Source: GCA-003244245 sp049673305 (GTDB lineage Bacteria; Actinomycetota; Actinomycetes; Mycobacteriales; Pseudonocardiaceae). From it: a stretch of 64,000 bases of DNA. The translations under genes and the position numbers were made by a program. The stretch is from NCBI GenBank assembly GCA_049673305.1, contig JBATXM010000256.1:55963-119962 (forward strand), written 5' to 3'. The notes below the pieces were generated by a model. That model ran no database searches and was not told where the DNA came from. It saw nothing but the letters and a program-made list of their open reading frames with translations. Shown here one piece after another: positions 51,860 to 58,574 of the stretch (within the stretch, counting starts at the first letter, position 1; the number at the start of each line of letters is the position of its first letter).

Positions 51860-52588
51860 GTGTTGGTGCTGCTACCGCCGTCGGAGACCAAGGCGCCCGG
51901 CGGTGACGGTCCGCCGTTGCGGCTGGACGCACTGTCACATCCCGAGCTCACTCCGGTGCGCCGGAAACTGATCGATGAGCTGGTTACGCTGGCCGGGAAC
52001 GTGCCAGCGGGGCTGGCCGCGCTGGGCCTTTCCGAGCGCCAGCGCGGCGAGCTGGAACGTAACGCCGCGTTGTGGACCGCGCCGACGCTGCCCGCGCTGC
52101 ACCGCTACACCGGTGTCCTCTACACGGCGCTGGATACGGGCTCGCTGCGGCCGGCGCAGCGAGCCCGGCTGGCGGTGGCGTCCGCCCTGTTCGGCCTGCT
52201 CGCCGCAGATGACCCGATACCGGCCTACCGGTGCTCCGCCGCCTGCGCGCTTCCTGGGGTCGGCTCGCTGCGCTCACTCTGGCGGCCGGTGCTGGCCCCG
52301 ATGCTGACCGGGGTCACGGTCCTGGTGGTCGATCTGCGTTCGGGCGGCTACATCGCGCTGGGACCGGCGCCGGGCGCGATCACCGTGCAGGTACTCAGCG
52401 ATGACGGACACGGCCGGCGTCGCCCGGTCAGCCACCACAACAAGTCACACAAGGGTCGGCTGGCTCGGCTGCTGGCCACGGCGCCGGGTGAGGTGTCCGA
52501 CGCCGACGGGGTGGCCCGGATCGCCCAGCGGGGCGGGCTGCGGGTGCAACGCACCGGCGAACACACCCTGGAACTCATCGTCGACTGA
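51860..52588 (+). CDS. yaaA: YaaA-family peroxide stress protein
   Basis: A 242-residue DUF328/YaaA protein; in E. coli YaaA lowers intracellular iron under peroxide stress and binds DNA. Family features are LVLLPPSETKAPGGDG at the N-terminus, ALWTAPTLPALHRYTGVLYTAL in two runs, and the HNKSHKGRLARLL region. GTG start 22 bp after the helicase gene. Confidence 0.9.
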   Translation: MLVLLPPSETKAPGGDGPPLRLDALSHPELTPVRRKLIDELVTLAGNVPAGLAALGLSERQRGELERNAALWTAPTLPALHRYTGVLYTALDTGSLRPAQRARLAVASALFGLLAADDPIPAYRCSAACALPGVGSLRSLWRPVLAPMLTGVTVLVVDLRSGGYIALGPAPGAITVQVLSDDGHGRRRPVSHHNKSHKGRLARLLATAPGEVSDADGVARIAQRGGLRVQRTGEHTLELIVD

Positions 52589-52673
52589 ACCCGCACGCCG
52601 CCCCGATCGTTGGTGATCAACGGCATCCAGCGGTGGGGGGAGATCAGCGGTGGACTAGCCTCGGCACCCGTCC

Positions 52674-52748
52674 GGGGCGGTAGCTCAGCTGGTTAGAGCA
52701 GCGGACTCATAATCCGTCAGGTCGTGGGTTCGAATCCCACCCGCCCCA
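52674..52748 (+). tRNA. tRNA-Met (CAT anticodon)
   Basis: A full cloverleaf. Acceptor GGGGCGG pairs with CCGCCCC, the D-arm is GCTC/GAGC, the anticodon loop is CTCATAA with anticodon CAT, the T-arm GTGGG-TTCGAAT-CCCAC is perfect, and the discriminator is A. CCA is not encoded. A lysidine-modified tRNA-Ile2 also reads CAT in DNA and cannot be excluded, although this looks like elongator tRNA-Met. The integrase starts 49 bp downstream, so its 3' end is the likely integration site. Confidence 0.93.
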
Positions 52749-52797
52749 CTGGTTCTACCAGAGGAAACAGTTCAGATCTCGCTCTCTCAGATGATCT

Positions 52798-54132
52798 ATG
52801 GGCATGAGTTTGGGCATGAGTTACGCTGTGGGCATGACCGCAGCACGTGCCAGGCGTGGTAGCGAGCGGCTCCAGGGCAACATCGAGGCTCGCGGCGATT
52901 CGCTGCGCATCCGCGTCTACTCCGGACCCGACCCGGTGACCGGCAAGCCCGTGTACTTGCGGGAGACGGTGCGCGGCACCGACGACGCGGCCCGTCGCAC
53001 GGCGCGGCGGACCCTCAACCGCCTCGTTGCCGAAGCGGAGAAGGCGCGCCGGCCGTCGTCGGTGGTTTCCCTGGGTCATGTCATCGATGAGTGGCTGAAG
53101 GTCGCCGAGCACGAGGACAGCACCCGCGAGACCTACTTGGGCTACATCGAGCGCACGATCAAACCGGCTCTCGGGTCGATGTCGATCGCCAAGCTGTCCG
53201 TACGTCATCTCGAAACCTTGTACGCCGAGTTGCGGCGTTGCCGCGTTCGGTGTGACCGGAAACCCTCTATCGAACACAAGGCGGATGGCGAGCACGACTG
53301 CGCGAAGGCGAAGTGCAAGCCGCACGTGTGCAAGCCCATGGCGGCCTCGACGGTTCGGCAGATTCACTCGATCATCAGCGGCGCACTATCGGCGGCGGTG
53401 CGATGGGACTGGTTGGAGTCGAATCCTGCGCGGCTCGCTCAGCGGCCGAAGCAGAAGCCCCCGGAACCCGATCCCCCGTCGCCCGCAGACGCCGCCAGGC
53501 TGGTTGATGAAGCGTTCCGGATGGACGAGGACTGGGGCGCCCTCGTCTGGCTGGTCATGACGACCGGCCTCCGCCGTGGCGAGGTGTGCATCCTACGGTG
53601 GTCGCGAGTCAACCTCGACGTGGGAGAGATCGAGATCCGTAGTAGTTACCGGCTGCGCAAAGGGGTCGGCACGGAAAAGGACACCAAGACCCACCAGATG
53701 CGCCGCATCGCGCTCGATACCGAGACCGTGGTACTGCTTCGGGAACTCAAGGAGCGGTGGCGGGTGAGACTGGCCGAGCTCGGGTTAGAGCTGACCGACG
53801 ACATGTACGTCTTCACTGGTTACCGACAGGTGGTGCCCACTGTGCCCTACTCACCGCACGGTGTGTCCAGTCGATATAAGGACATGGCCGACAGGTTGGG
53901 CATCGATACCCATATTCACGCGCTGCGGCACTATTCGGCGACCGAGCTGCTCAGCGCCGGTATCGACCTGCGCACCGTGGCCGGCCGACTCGGCCATGGT
54001 GGGGGAGGGGCGACCACCTTGCGTGTCTACGCCGCCTGGGTAGCGGCATCCGACCGCAAGGCAGCCGAGATCCTTGGCTCCCGCATGCCCAAACGCCGCA
54101 GCGCTGACGGCACCGACACGTTGGGGGATTAA
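52798..54132 (+). CDS. int: tyrosine site-specific integrase
   Basis: A tyrosine recombinase of 444 residues. An N-terminal arm-binding part (RGSERLQGNIEARGDSLRIR) is followed by a SAM-like core-binding domain containing a Cys/His-rich insert (CRVRCDRKPSIEH and HDCAKAKCKPHVC, about 145-180), then the catalytic domain. Catalytic residues are the Arg of TTGLRRGE, HALRHYSATELL, GRLGHGGGG and the Tyr of LRVYAAWV. The first 36 bp hold repeated GGGCATGA sequences with several in-frame ATGs (52798, 52804, 52816, 52834), so the start is uncertain. Confidence 0.93.
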   Translation: MGMSLGMSYAVGMTAARARRGSERLQGNIEARGDSLRIRVYSGPDPVTGKPVYLRETVRGTDDAARRTARRTLNRLVAEAEKARRPSSVVSLGHVIDEWLKVAEHEDSTRETYLGYIERTIKPALGSMSIAKLSVRHLETLYAELRRCRVRCDRKPSIEHKADGEHDCAKAKCKPHVCKPMAASTVRQIHSIISGALSAAVRWDWLESNPARLAQRPKQKPPEPDPPSPADAARLVDEAFRMDEDWGALVWLVMTTGLRRGEVCILRWSRVNLDVGEIEIRSSYRLRKGVGTEKDTKTHQMRRIALDTETVVLLRELKERWRVRLAELGLELTDDMYVFTGYRQVVPTVPYSPHGVSSRYKDMADRLGIDTHIHALRHYSATELLSAGIDLRTVAGRLGHGGGGATTLRVYAAWVAASDRKAAEILGSRMPKRRSADGTDTLGD

Positions 54133-54265
54133 ATCCTGGCTCTCCGGCTGGATTGTCGGGTTTTCGAGCTCTCCGTATGACCCGGGGTTTTGTCAGGCCT
54201 CGGTGCAGGTTTTGCGCAGTTCGGAGGTTGTCTTGCGCCGTGATCAACAATACTAGGCAAATCGG

Positions 54266-54547
54266 TCAAACGCTTCTGCCCTGAGCGGGCGGCGGTATCG
54301 CCGGCGGATCTGTCCTGAGTATGACCGTGATCCTCCGCTGGGGCAGGGTGTCCTCTCGGGTGAGGCGTGATGTGATCTCTTCCACAGTGCGCTGGGCATG
54401 GCCGTTCGGTTGGGGATGGTGGCGTCCGTGCTGGTGGCGGCGATGCCACCAGTCGGCCGTCTCGCGTATCGCCACGATTGCCACGAGGACGAGAAGGGGA
54501 CCCCAGACGCTGACGAGCGCGACGGTGATCAGCGTGTCGACGGACAC
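54266..54547 (-). CDS. small single-pass membrane protein
   Basis: A 93-residue protein with one N-terminal transmembrane segment (LITVALVSVWGPLLVLVAIV) and a His/Arg-rich cytoplasmic tail, ending in a proline-rich stretch. No family recognised. Its GTG start lies inside the 19-codon leader ORF (54529-54588), which has its own strong ribosome-binding site, so translation is probably coupled. It is transcribed towards the integrase. Confidence 0.65.
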   Translation of the reverse strand: MSVDTLITVALVSVWGPLLVLVAIVAIRETADWWHRRHQHGRHHPQPNGHAQRTVEEITSRLTREDTLPQRRITVILRTDPPAIPPPAQGRSV

Positions 54548-54588
54548 AGCTCACCGATGACCGTGAACGGCTCGGTGTAGTCGTCCAC
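54529..54588 (-). CDS. 19-codon leader peptide overlapping the membrane-protein start
   Basis: GTG preceded by GCGAGGTGAGAC gives the peptide VDDYTEPFTVIGELCPSTR, then TGA. It overlaps the first 19 bases of the 93-residue membrane-protein gene in another frame. A 51-nt hairpin lies 30 nt upstream (54618-54668). This looks like a translationally coupled or attenuating leader. It is too short for codon-bias testing. Confidence 0.5.
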   Translation of the reverse strand: MDDYTEPFTVIGELCPSTR

Positions 54589-54617
54589 GTCTCACCTCGC
54601 GTTGCGATCTTCTGGAA

Positions 54618-54668
54618 TCACGGCCGGGAACCGGGGTGGAGTCGGGGGCGACCGGCCCCCGGCCGTGA
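54618..54668. repeat. long hairpin upstream of the leader peptide
   Basis: An 11-bp perfect stem (TCACGGCCGGG 54618-54628 / CCCGGCCGTGA 54658-54668) enclosing a G/C-rich loop with internal complementarity. If transcription of the minus-strand leader starts upstream it would fold in the 5' untranslated region. It could also be a terminator for that transcript. Confidence 0.55.
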
Positions 54669-54736
54669 CGAGAAGCCCGGTGGTGGAAGGAATGGCGGCA
54701 CCGGCGCCTCTGCGCTCGTGCTCCCTGCGCGACGAG

Positions 54737-54759
54737 CTGAAATGAGCCTGCCGTCAGCT
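54737..54759. promoter_or_regulatory. shared 23-bp element, copy 1
   Basis: A 23-bp sequence running from CTGAAAT to GTCAGCT, matching 61028-61050 at 21 of 23 positions. This copy lies about 145 bp before ndk on the plus strand and about 150 bp before the minus-strand leader ORF. It is a candidate operator or promoter element for the mobile element. Confidence 0.55.
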
Positions 54760-54903
54760 CTGTCGTAGTGAAACGACGCGGGCACGCCATGCCGGCGACA
54801 TCGCCCGCCATGGGTGTTCCGCTCACGTGGTGGCACAGGTACTGGCATCCGCGATCACACCGCGCCGGTAGGCTTCGCGTCGTCGTCCAACGGAAGGAAG
54901 CTC

Positions 54904-55413
54904 ATGACTGATTCGCCGGACCTCGGTGTCCAGCGGACTCTTGTCCTGCTCAAGCCCGATGCGGTCGTCCGTGGCCTTGCGGGTCGCATCATTACGCGGT
55001 TCGAGGACGTAGCGCTGAAGATCGTCGGTGTCAAGATGGCCCGGCTGGATGCCGACTTTACGCGTAGGCACTACTTCGATCTCGAAGAGCGACTCGGCGC
55101 GGACATCTACAATTCCACCGCGAGCTTCATGCAGAGCGGCCCGGTCATCGCTCTTGTTCTCGAAGGTGTGGACGCGGTTGCCAAGGTGCGGCAGATCATC
55201 GGCAGCACCTACCCGAACGCCGCCGCGCCGGGCACTGTACGGGGAGATTTCGCGCATCAGACCAAGGCGTCGTCTGAGGTGAGCGGAAAGGCGGTCATGA
55301 ACCTCGTTCATGCGTCCGGAAACTCGGACGAGGCCAAGTACGAGGTCGACCTGTGGTTTGACGGTACCGAGCAGTTCGACTACGAGACGCTTGCCGAGAA
55401 GATTGCCTACTGA
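54904..55413 (+). CDS. ndk: nucleoside diphosphate kinase-like protein
   Basis: A 169-residue NDP kinase homologue, the enzyme that balances NTP pools by phosphate transfer through an active-site His. RTLVLLKPDAVVRGLAGRI, FTRRHYFDLEE, GPVIALVLEGVDAV and NLVHASGNSDEAKYEVDLWF match the fold. The catalytic His (NLVHASGNS) is present, but the following GSDS-type signature is changed to ASGNS. It is longer than housekeeping NDPK (about 136-150) and sits in a mobile element, so it is probably not the chromosomal ndk. GGAAGGAAG precedes the ATG. Confidence 0.85.
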   Translation: MTDSPDLGVQRTLVLLKPDAVVRGLAGRIITRFEDVALKIVGVKMARLDADFTRRHYFDLEERLGADIYNSTASFMQSGPVIALVLEGVDAVAKVRQIIGSTYPNAAAPGTVRGDFAHQTKASSEVSGKAVMNLVHASGNSDEAKYEVDLWFDGTEQFDYETLAEKIAY

Positions 55414-55428
55414 GGGCGGAGTACGACC

Positions 55429-55755
55429 GTGGTTGATTATGCTCGGTGGCAAGTATCTCTAGAGCAACTTGAAGCAACATTCGAACACGAGCTGGTAACC
55501 GACACACGCGCGGCTGCTGAGACGGCTTATGCGCTGGCGTGCCGTTACGCAACCGAGTATGTCGGCAGCGATCGTCGTCCCTTCGATATCGCCAAAGAGT
55601 GGGCGACGCGCTCCATCGGTCTCCTTGACAGTCTTCCGTCGGACACCGTTGAGCAGGTCGTCAGCACGCGAATGTCTGTCGGCGGCGTGGAGTTACCTGA
55701 CCTGCTGCATTCCGGCGTCGTTCGGGAGCGGCTCGCTGACGTACTGCGATCTTAG
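55429..55755 (+). CDS. hypothetical helical protein
   Basis: A 108-residue protein without a recognised family, predicted mostly helical (QVSLEQLEATFEHELVTDTR, AAAETAYALACRYATEYVG, VVRERLADVLRS). GTG start 15 bp after the NDP kinase gene, so probably co-transcribed with it. A strong terminator follows. Confidence 0.6.
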   Translation: MVDYARWQVSLEQLEATFEHELVTDTRAAAETAYALACRYATEYVGSDRRPFDIAKEWATRSIGLLDSLPSDTVEQVVSTRMSVGGVELPDLLHSGVVRERLADVLRS

Positions 55756-55770
55756 GTGATGAACCCCGAG

Positions 55771-55802
55771 TGACCCCGGCGTACTTTGGTACGCCGGGGT
55801 CA
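55771..55802. terminator. bidirectional terminator
   Basis: A perfect 14-bp stem (TGACCCCGGCGTAC / GTACGCCGGGGTCA) with a TTTG loop, between the convergent hypothetical gene and the Nudix gene. It should stop both. Confidence 0.88.
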
Positions 55803-55810
55803 TCTTCATG

Positions 55811-56230
55811 TCAGGCGCCGAGAACCTCGTCTAGGTGTTGCTGGACTGGTGGATAGAAGCCGTAAGGAACATATTCGGCGAGCTGCTGTCGCTCCGACCA
55901 CGCAAGCTCTGCGAGTTCGTCGTCATCCGCTACCCGGGCGTCTCCGTTCATGACGTCGCACGCCACGTAGATCATTGTGCGTCCGGTCGCCGGGTGAACG
56001 CGCTCGCCGAGTACTTTCATATCAACCACGGTCAAGCCGGTTTCTTCGCGTGTCTCTCGCACGGCCGCCTCACCGGCCGACTCGCCTTCTTCCACTGCGC
56101 CAGCGGGGAACTGCCAAGACAGGCTTCCTTCCTTCACCCGTCGCCGGACGAGCAGCACTCGCCCACTCTTGACAATGACCGCAGCCGCGATGGGCGGCGG
56201 TGGTGGACTGTCAGGAGTCGGATGACTCAC
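55811..56230 (-). CDS. Nudix hydrolase
   Basis: A stand-alone Nudix hydrolase of 139 residues with an intact box (GAVEEGESAGEAAVRETREE then TGL, fitting GX5EX7REUXEEXGU), so it should hydrolyse nucleoside-diphosphate-linked compounds. The substrate cannot be told. Its start overlaps the end of the upstream HTH-Nudix gene by 20 bp, making a two-gene operon. In pSAM2, a Nudix protein (Pif) gives transfer immunity. Confidence 0.9.
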   Translation of the reverse strand: MSHPTPDSPPPPPIAAAVIVKSGRVLLVRRRVKEGSLSWQFPAGAVEEGESAGEAAVRETREETGLTVVDMKVLGERVHPATGRTMIYVACDVMNGDARVADDDELAELAWSERQQLAEYVPYGFYPPVQQHLDEVLGA

Positions 56231-56894
56231 GTACTGCCTCCAAGGCCTCTAGAACCGGCGGGAAGATCTGATCGGCGGGGATGAAGCGGGTCAGAGCCCT
56301 CTTGTCTACCCACGCCACACTAACATTCTCTACAACGTCCACGTTCGCCGCGTCCCCCGCCAGGTACTCACAAAGCAGGTAGTCACAGAAGACGTTGGTG
56401 ATCGGATGGACTCGGCTCCCAAGCGGACGCATCACCGTGCAGTGCACCCCGGTTTCGCCGAGAGTTTCGTGGACCGCGACGATCTCCGGCGGCATCCCGG
56501 GCTTCACCATTCCCGCCGGAAACTGCCAGGTGATCCCGCCTCCATCCGCTCCGCGGCGACACACGATGAGCACTTCGGAGTCCTTCACCACCACTGCGAT
56601 GGCAACCCGCAACGCCGCAACCGTGCTCGGGGCACTCGGCACGGACGACGGAGCTTCCGAGTGTCCGTTGAGGAGCCGAGCAAACCGAGCCTTCGCGATA
56701 TCGGGCGCTTGTTCGAGGGCCGTGTCGAGCAACTGTTGCATCTCCGACTTCGGAGTCAGATCAGGCTTTTGGTGCCACGTGGCGACGGTCCTCACGGCAA
56801 CGCCTAAGTGCCCGGCGAACGACTCGTTCGTGAGCCGCAGAGCGGCCTGAAGGGCGCACGCGGTCTGACCCGTCCAGGCGTTCACCAGTTCCAT
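56211..56894 (-). CDS. DNA-binding/Nudix fusion protein (copy 1)
   Basis: A 227-residue fusion. The N-terminus (about 1-60: LQAALRLTNESFAGHLGVAV, RTVATWHQKPD) is a Cro/C1-like HTH. The C-terminus (about 95-220) is a Nudix fold with LRVAIAVVVKDSEVLIVCRR and ITWQFPAGMVKPGMPPEIVA. Its Nudix box ends HETLGETGV instead of REUXEEXGU, losing catalytic-type residues, so it may sense rather than hydrolyse. A near-identical domain occurs at 61120-61863. It is preceded by an 18-bp-arm palindrome at 56931-56969. Confidence 0.82.
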   Translation of the reverse strand: MELVNAWTGQTACALQAALRLTNESFAGHLGVAVRTVATWHQKPDLTPKSEMQQLLDTALEQAPDIAKARFARLLNGHSEAPSSVPSAPSTVAALRVAIAVVVKDSEVLIVCRRGADGGGITWQFPAGMVKPGMPPEIVAVHETLGETGVHCTVMRPLGSRVHPITNVFCDYLLCEYLAGDAANVDVVENVSVAWVDKRALTRFIPADQIFPPVLEALEAVRESSDS

Positions 56895-56930
56895 TTGTTA
56901 CGGCTCCCGACATTGGGATATGCACTGGAA

Positions 56931-56969
56931 ATGCATCGCTGATGCACTGGTAGTGCATCAGCGATGCAT
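56931..56969. promoter_or_regulatory. perfect 18-bp-arm palindrome, candidate operator
   Basis: Arms 56931-56948 (ATGCATCGCTGATGCACT) and 56952-56969 with a 3-nt centre (GGT), 37-75 bp upstream of the HTH-Nudix start. Half-sites of ATGCAnT type recur inside and just downstream (TGCACTGG at 56921-56928 and again within arm 1), suggesting several bound dimers. Autoregulation by the HTH-Nudix protein is the simplest reading. Confidence 0.7.
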
Positions 56970-57043
56970 GGTTCGCGGGACGGATCTGGATTTGACTGTT
57001 GGGTATGAGAACCGGTCATCCCAACTCCCCACTGAACGCATCA

Positions 57044-57427
57044 TTAACGGCCCGTGCGTACATGACTGATCACCGTCGCAAGGTTGGCGTTCATCTCGGA
57101 CAGCAGGCCTGTGATCTCGCTCAGGCGCTCGTCGATTGCTTCCAAGCGGGAAGACACCGAGTCTCCGGTATCGCTTACCGGTTCCCCAAGCTCCGGCGGC
57201 CTGCACCCATGCAGCACGGCTGTGAGGTGCTGGGGATGCCAGCCGAGTGCGACGGACAGTGCTTCAAGCGTTCGCGCGCTACGGCGGCGCTCGACGGTGT
57301 GGTGTTGGAGTTCGCGCACGATCGCTTGCGAGACGTGCGAGCGTTCCGCGAGCTCGCGTTGACGCCATCCGAGTTCGTTCACGCGCTCTTTGATGGCGTT
57401 GGCAATCGCCGCCCAATTCTCCGACAC
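57044..57427 (-). CDS. XRE-family regulator
   Basis: A 127-residue protein with a Cro/C1-type HTH at about 8-70 (IKERVNELGWRQRELAERSH, VSQAIVRELQHHT, ALSVALGWHPQHL). A C-terminal coiled-coil-like segment (SRLEAIDERLSEITGLLSEM) probably dimerises it. GTG at 57427 is chosen because GGAGG lies about 6 nt upstream; the longer frame to 57511 is unlikely. Divergent from xis, the position of a repressor controlling excision/transfer genes. Confidence 0.82.
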   Translation of the reverse strand: MSENWAAIANAIKERVNELGWRQRELAERSHVSQAIVRELQHHTVERRRSARTLEALSVALGWHPQHLTAVLHGCRPPELGEPVSDTGDSVSSRLEAIDERLSEITGLLSEMNANLATVISHVRTGR

Positions 57428-57595
57428 GTATTCCTCCGCGCTCCACCTTGGCGCCGAGGCTATCTGGTCCACGCGAACTCGCGGTTTGACACCCCGCTCG
57501 CCGCTGCGCACTGGTGGAATCGCGGGTTAAGTCAAGCTGAAATCATTTTCATACTGCCGAAATCATCAATTCCTGTGCTCAATCGGAGAGGCCCA

Positions 57596-57877
57596 ATGAG
57601 TACCGCCATGCCCGATGCCGGTCCGCCGGCGTTCTACACGGTTCGGGAAGCCGCGCGGATCTTGCGCGTGGACCCCGCCACGCTCTACCGGGCGATCCGG
57701 GAAGACGCCTTCCCCGCCGTCCGGGTCCGCACCCGCTACGTGGTGCCGGCGGCCGCGCTCCACAAGCTGGTGACCGAGGCGGCCGAGTCCGGCGGTTGTG
57801 TCGATGTCGCGCGGATCGCCGCCGAGCGGCGAACAGCCCGCGAGATCGGGCGGTTGACCGGGGGTGCGACGTGGTGA
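57596..57877 (+). CDS. xis: excisionase-like small HTH protein
   Basis: A 93-residue MerR-like (HTH_17) protein: YTVREAARILRVDPATLYRA, IREDAFPAVRVRTRYVVPAA. This is the pattern of actinobacterial AICE excisionases. GGAGAGG precedes the ATG. It heads a tightly coupled operon: its stop overlaps the WhiB-like start, which leads to the membrane protein and the translocase. The promoter region contains the 14-bp palindrome TGAAATCATTTTCA. Confidence 0.8.
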   Translation: MSTAMPDAGPPAFYTVREAARILRVDPATLYRAIREDAFPAVRVRTRYVVPAAALHKLVTEAAESGGCVDVARIAAERRTAREIGRLTGGATW

Positions 57878-58245
57878 ACCCCGACAACGACCGTCTGAAC
57901 GAGATCGCAGCCCGGCTGAACCGGCTGATTGATGTCCCGAGTGACGTGCTCGGCGAGATCGTCGTCCGAGACGGCCTGTGCGTATGGGCGTTCACGCACG
58001 GCGAAGCGCCCGAGCTGACCGGCGTCGATACCGCCGATTGCGAGCTCGCCGCCCGGCTGTGTGAAGAGTGTCCGGTTCAAGGCGAGTGCTTGACGTGGGA
58101 ACTACGGCTGCATGGCCCGGACACCGTTGGTGTGTGGGGTGCGCTTCCCGAGGACGACCGTCGTGGGCTGTACCCACTCTGGCGAGCACGTCAAGAACGG
58201 CCCGATGACGCCGCACACGAGCAGGAAGGGGGCCAGTTGCAATGA
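57874..58245 (+). CDS. WhiB-like (Wbl) iron-sulfur regulator
   Basis: A 123-residue protein with the Wbl cluster: a first cysteine in GLCVW or TADC, then LCEECPVQGEC (CxxCx5C), followed by the turn GVWGAL and basic sequence. It probably binds a [4Fe-4S] cluster and controls element genes or partners with a sigma factor. GTG at 57874 overlaps the xis stop (GTGA); GTG at 57871 is an alternative. Confidence 0.8.
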   Translation: MNPDNDRLNEIAARLNRLIDVPSDVLGEIVVRDGLCVWAFTHGEAPELTGVDTADCELAARLCEECPVQGECLTWELRLHGPDTVGVWGALPEDDRRGLYPLWRARQERPDDAAHEQEGGQLQ

Positions 58246-58574
58246 CGATCAACCTGACACCGACGCAGATGGTGGTCGGCCTGGGCGTGATTGTCGCCCT
58301 GCTATTCGTGACGCGCGTCGGTGCGCGCCGAGGCCGGGCTGCTGCCGACGGGGCTCGCGTTGGCGCTGTCCTGGTGTCATTCACCGGTCGTGTCCTGGGC
58401 GCGGCCGCGCTGATGGTCGGCGTGCAGTGGATTGTGATCACACATCCGGGAAACCTGACGCTGCTGCTGGTCGTGCTCGCGCTCCCGGATCTGATTACGG
58501 CGTATGTCCTCGCTCGGGCACTGACGGTGACCGCGATGGACGGTTTGCCTGGGCGTTGGGATGGCCGGCGATGA
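58242..58574 (+). CDS. small membrane protein of the transfer operon
   Basis: A 110-residue protein with two or three hydrophobic segments (MVVGLGVIVALLFVTRVG, VLGAAALMVGVQWIVI, LTLLLVVLALPDLITAYVLA). Its ATG overlaps the Wbl stop and its stop overlaps the translocase ATG (both ATGA), so all are coupled. It resembles the small Spd-type membrane proteins beside tra genes of actinomycete plasmids in size and position only. Confidence 0.7.
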   Translation: MTINLTPTQMVVGLGVIVALLFVTRVGARRGRAAADGARVGAVLVSFTGRVLGAAALMVGVQWIVITHPGNLTLLLVVLALPDLITAYVLARALTVTAMDGLPGRWDGRR

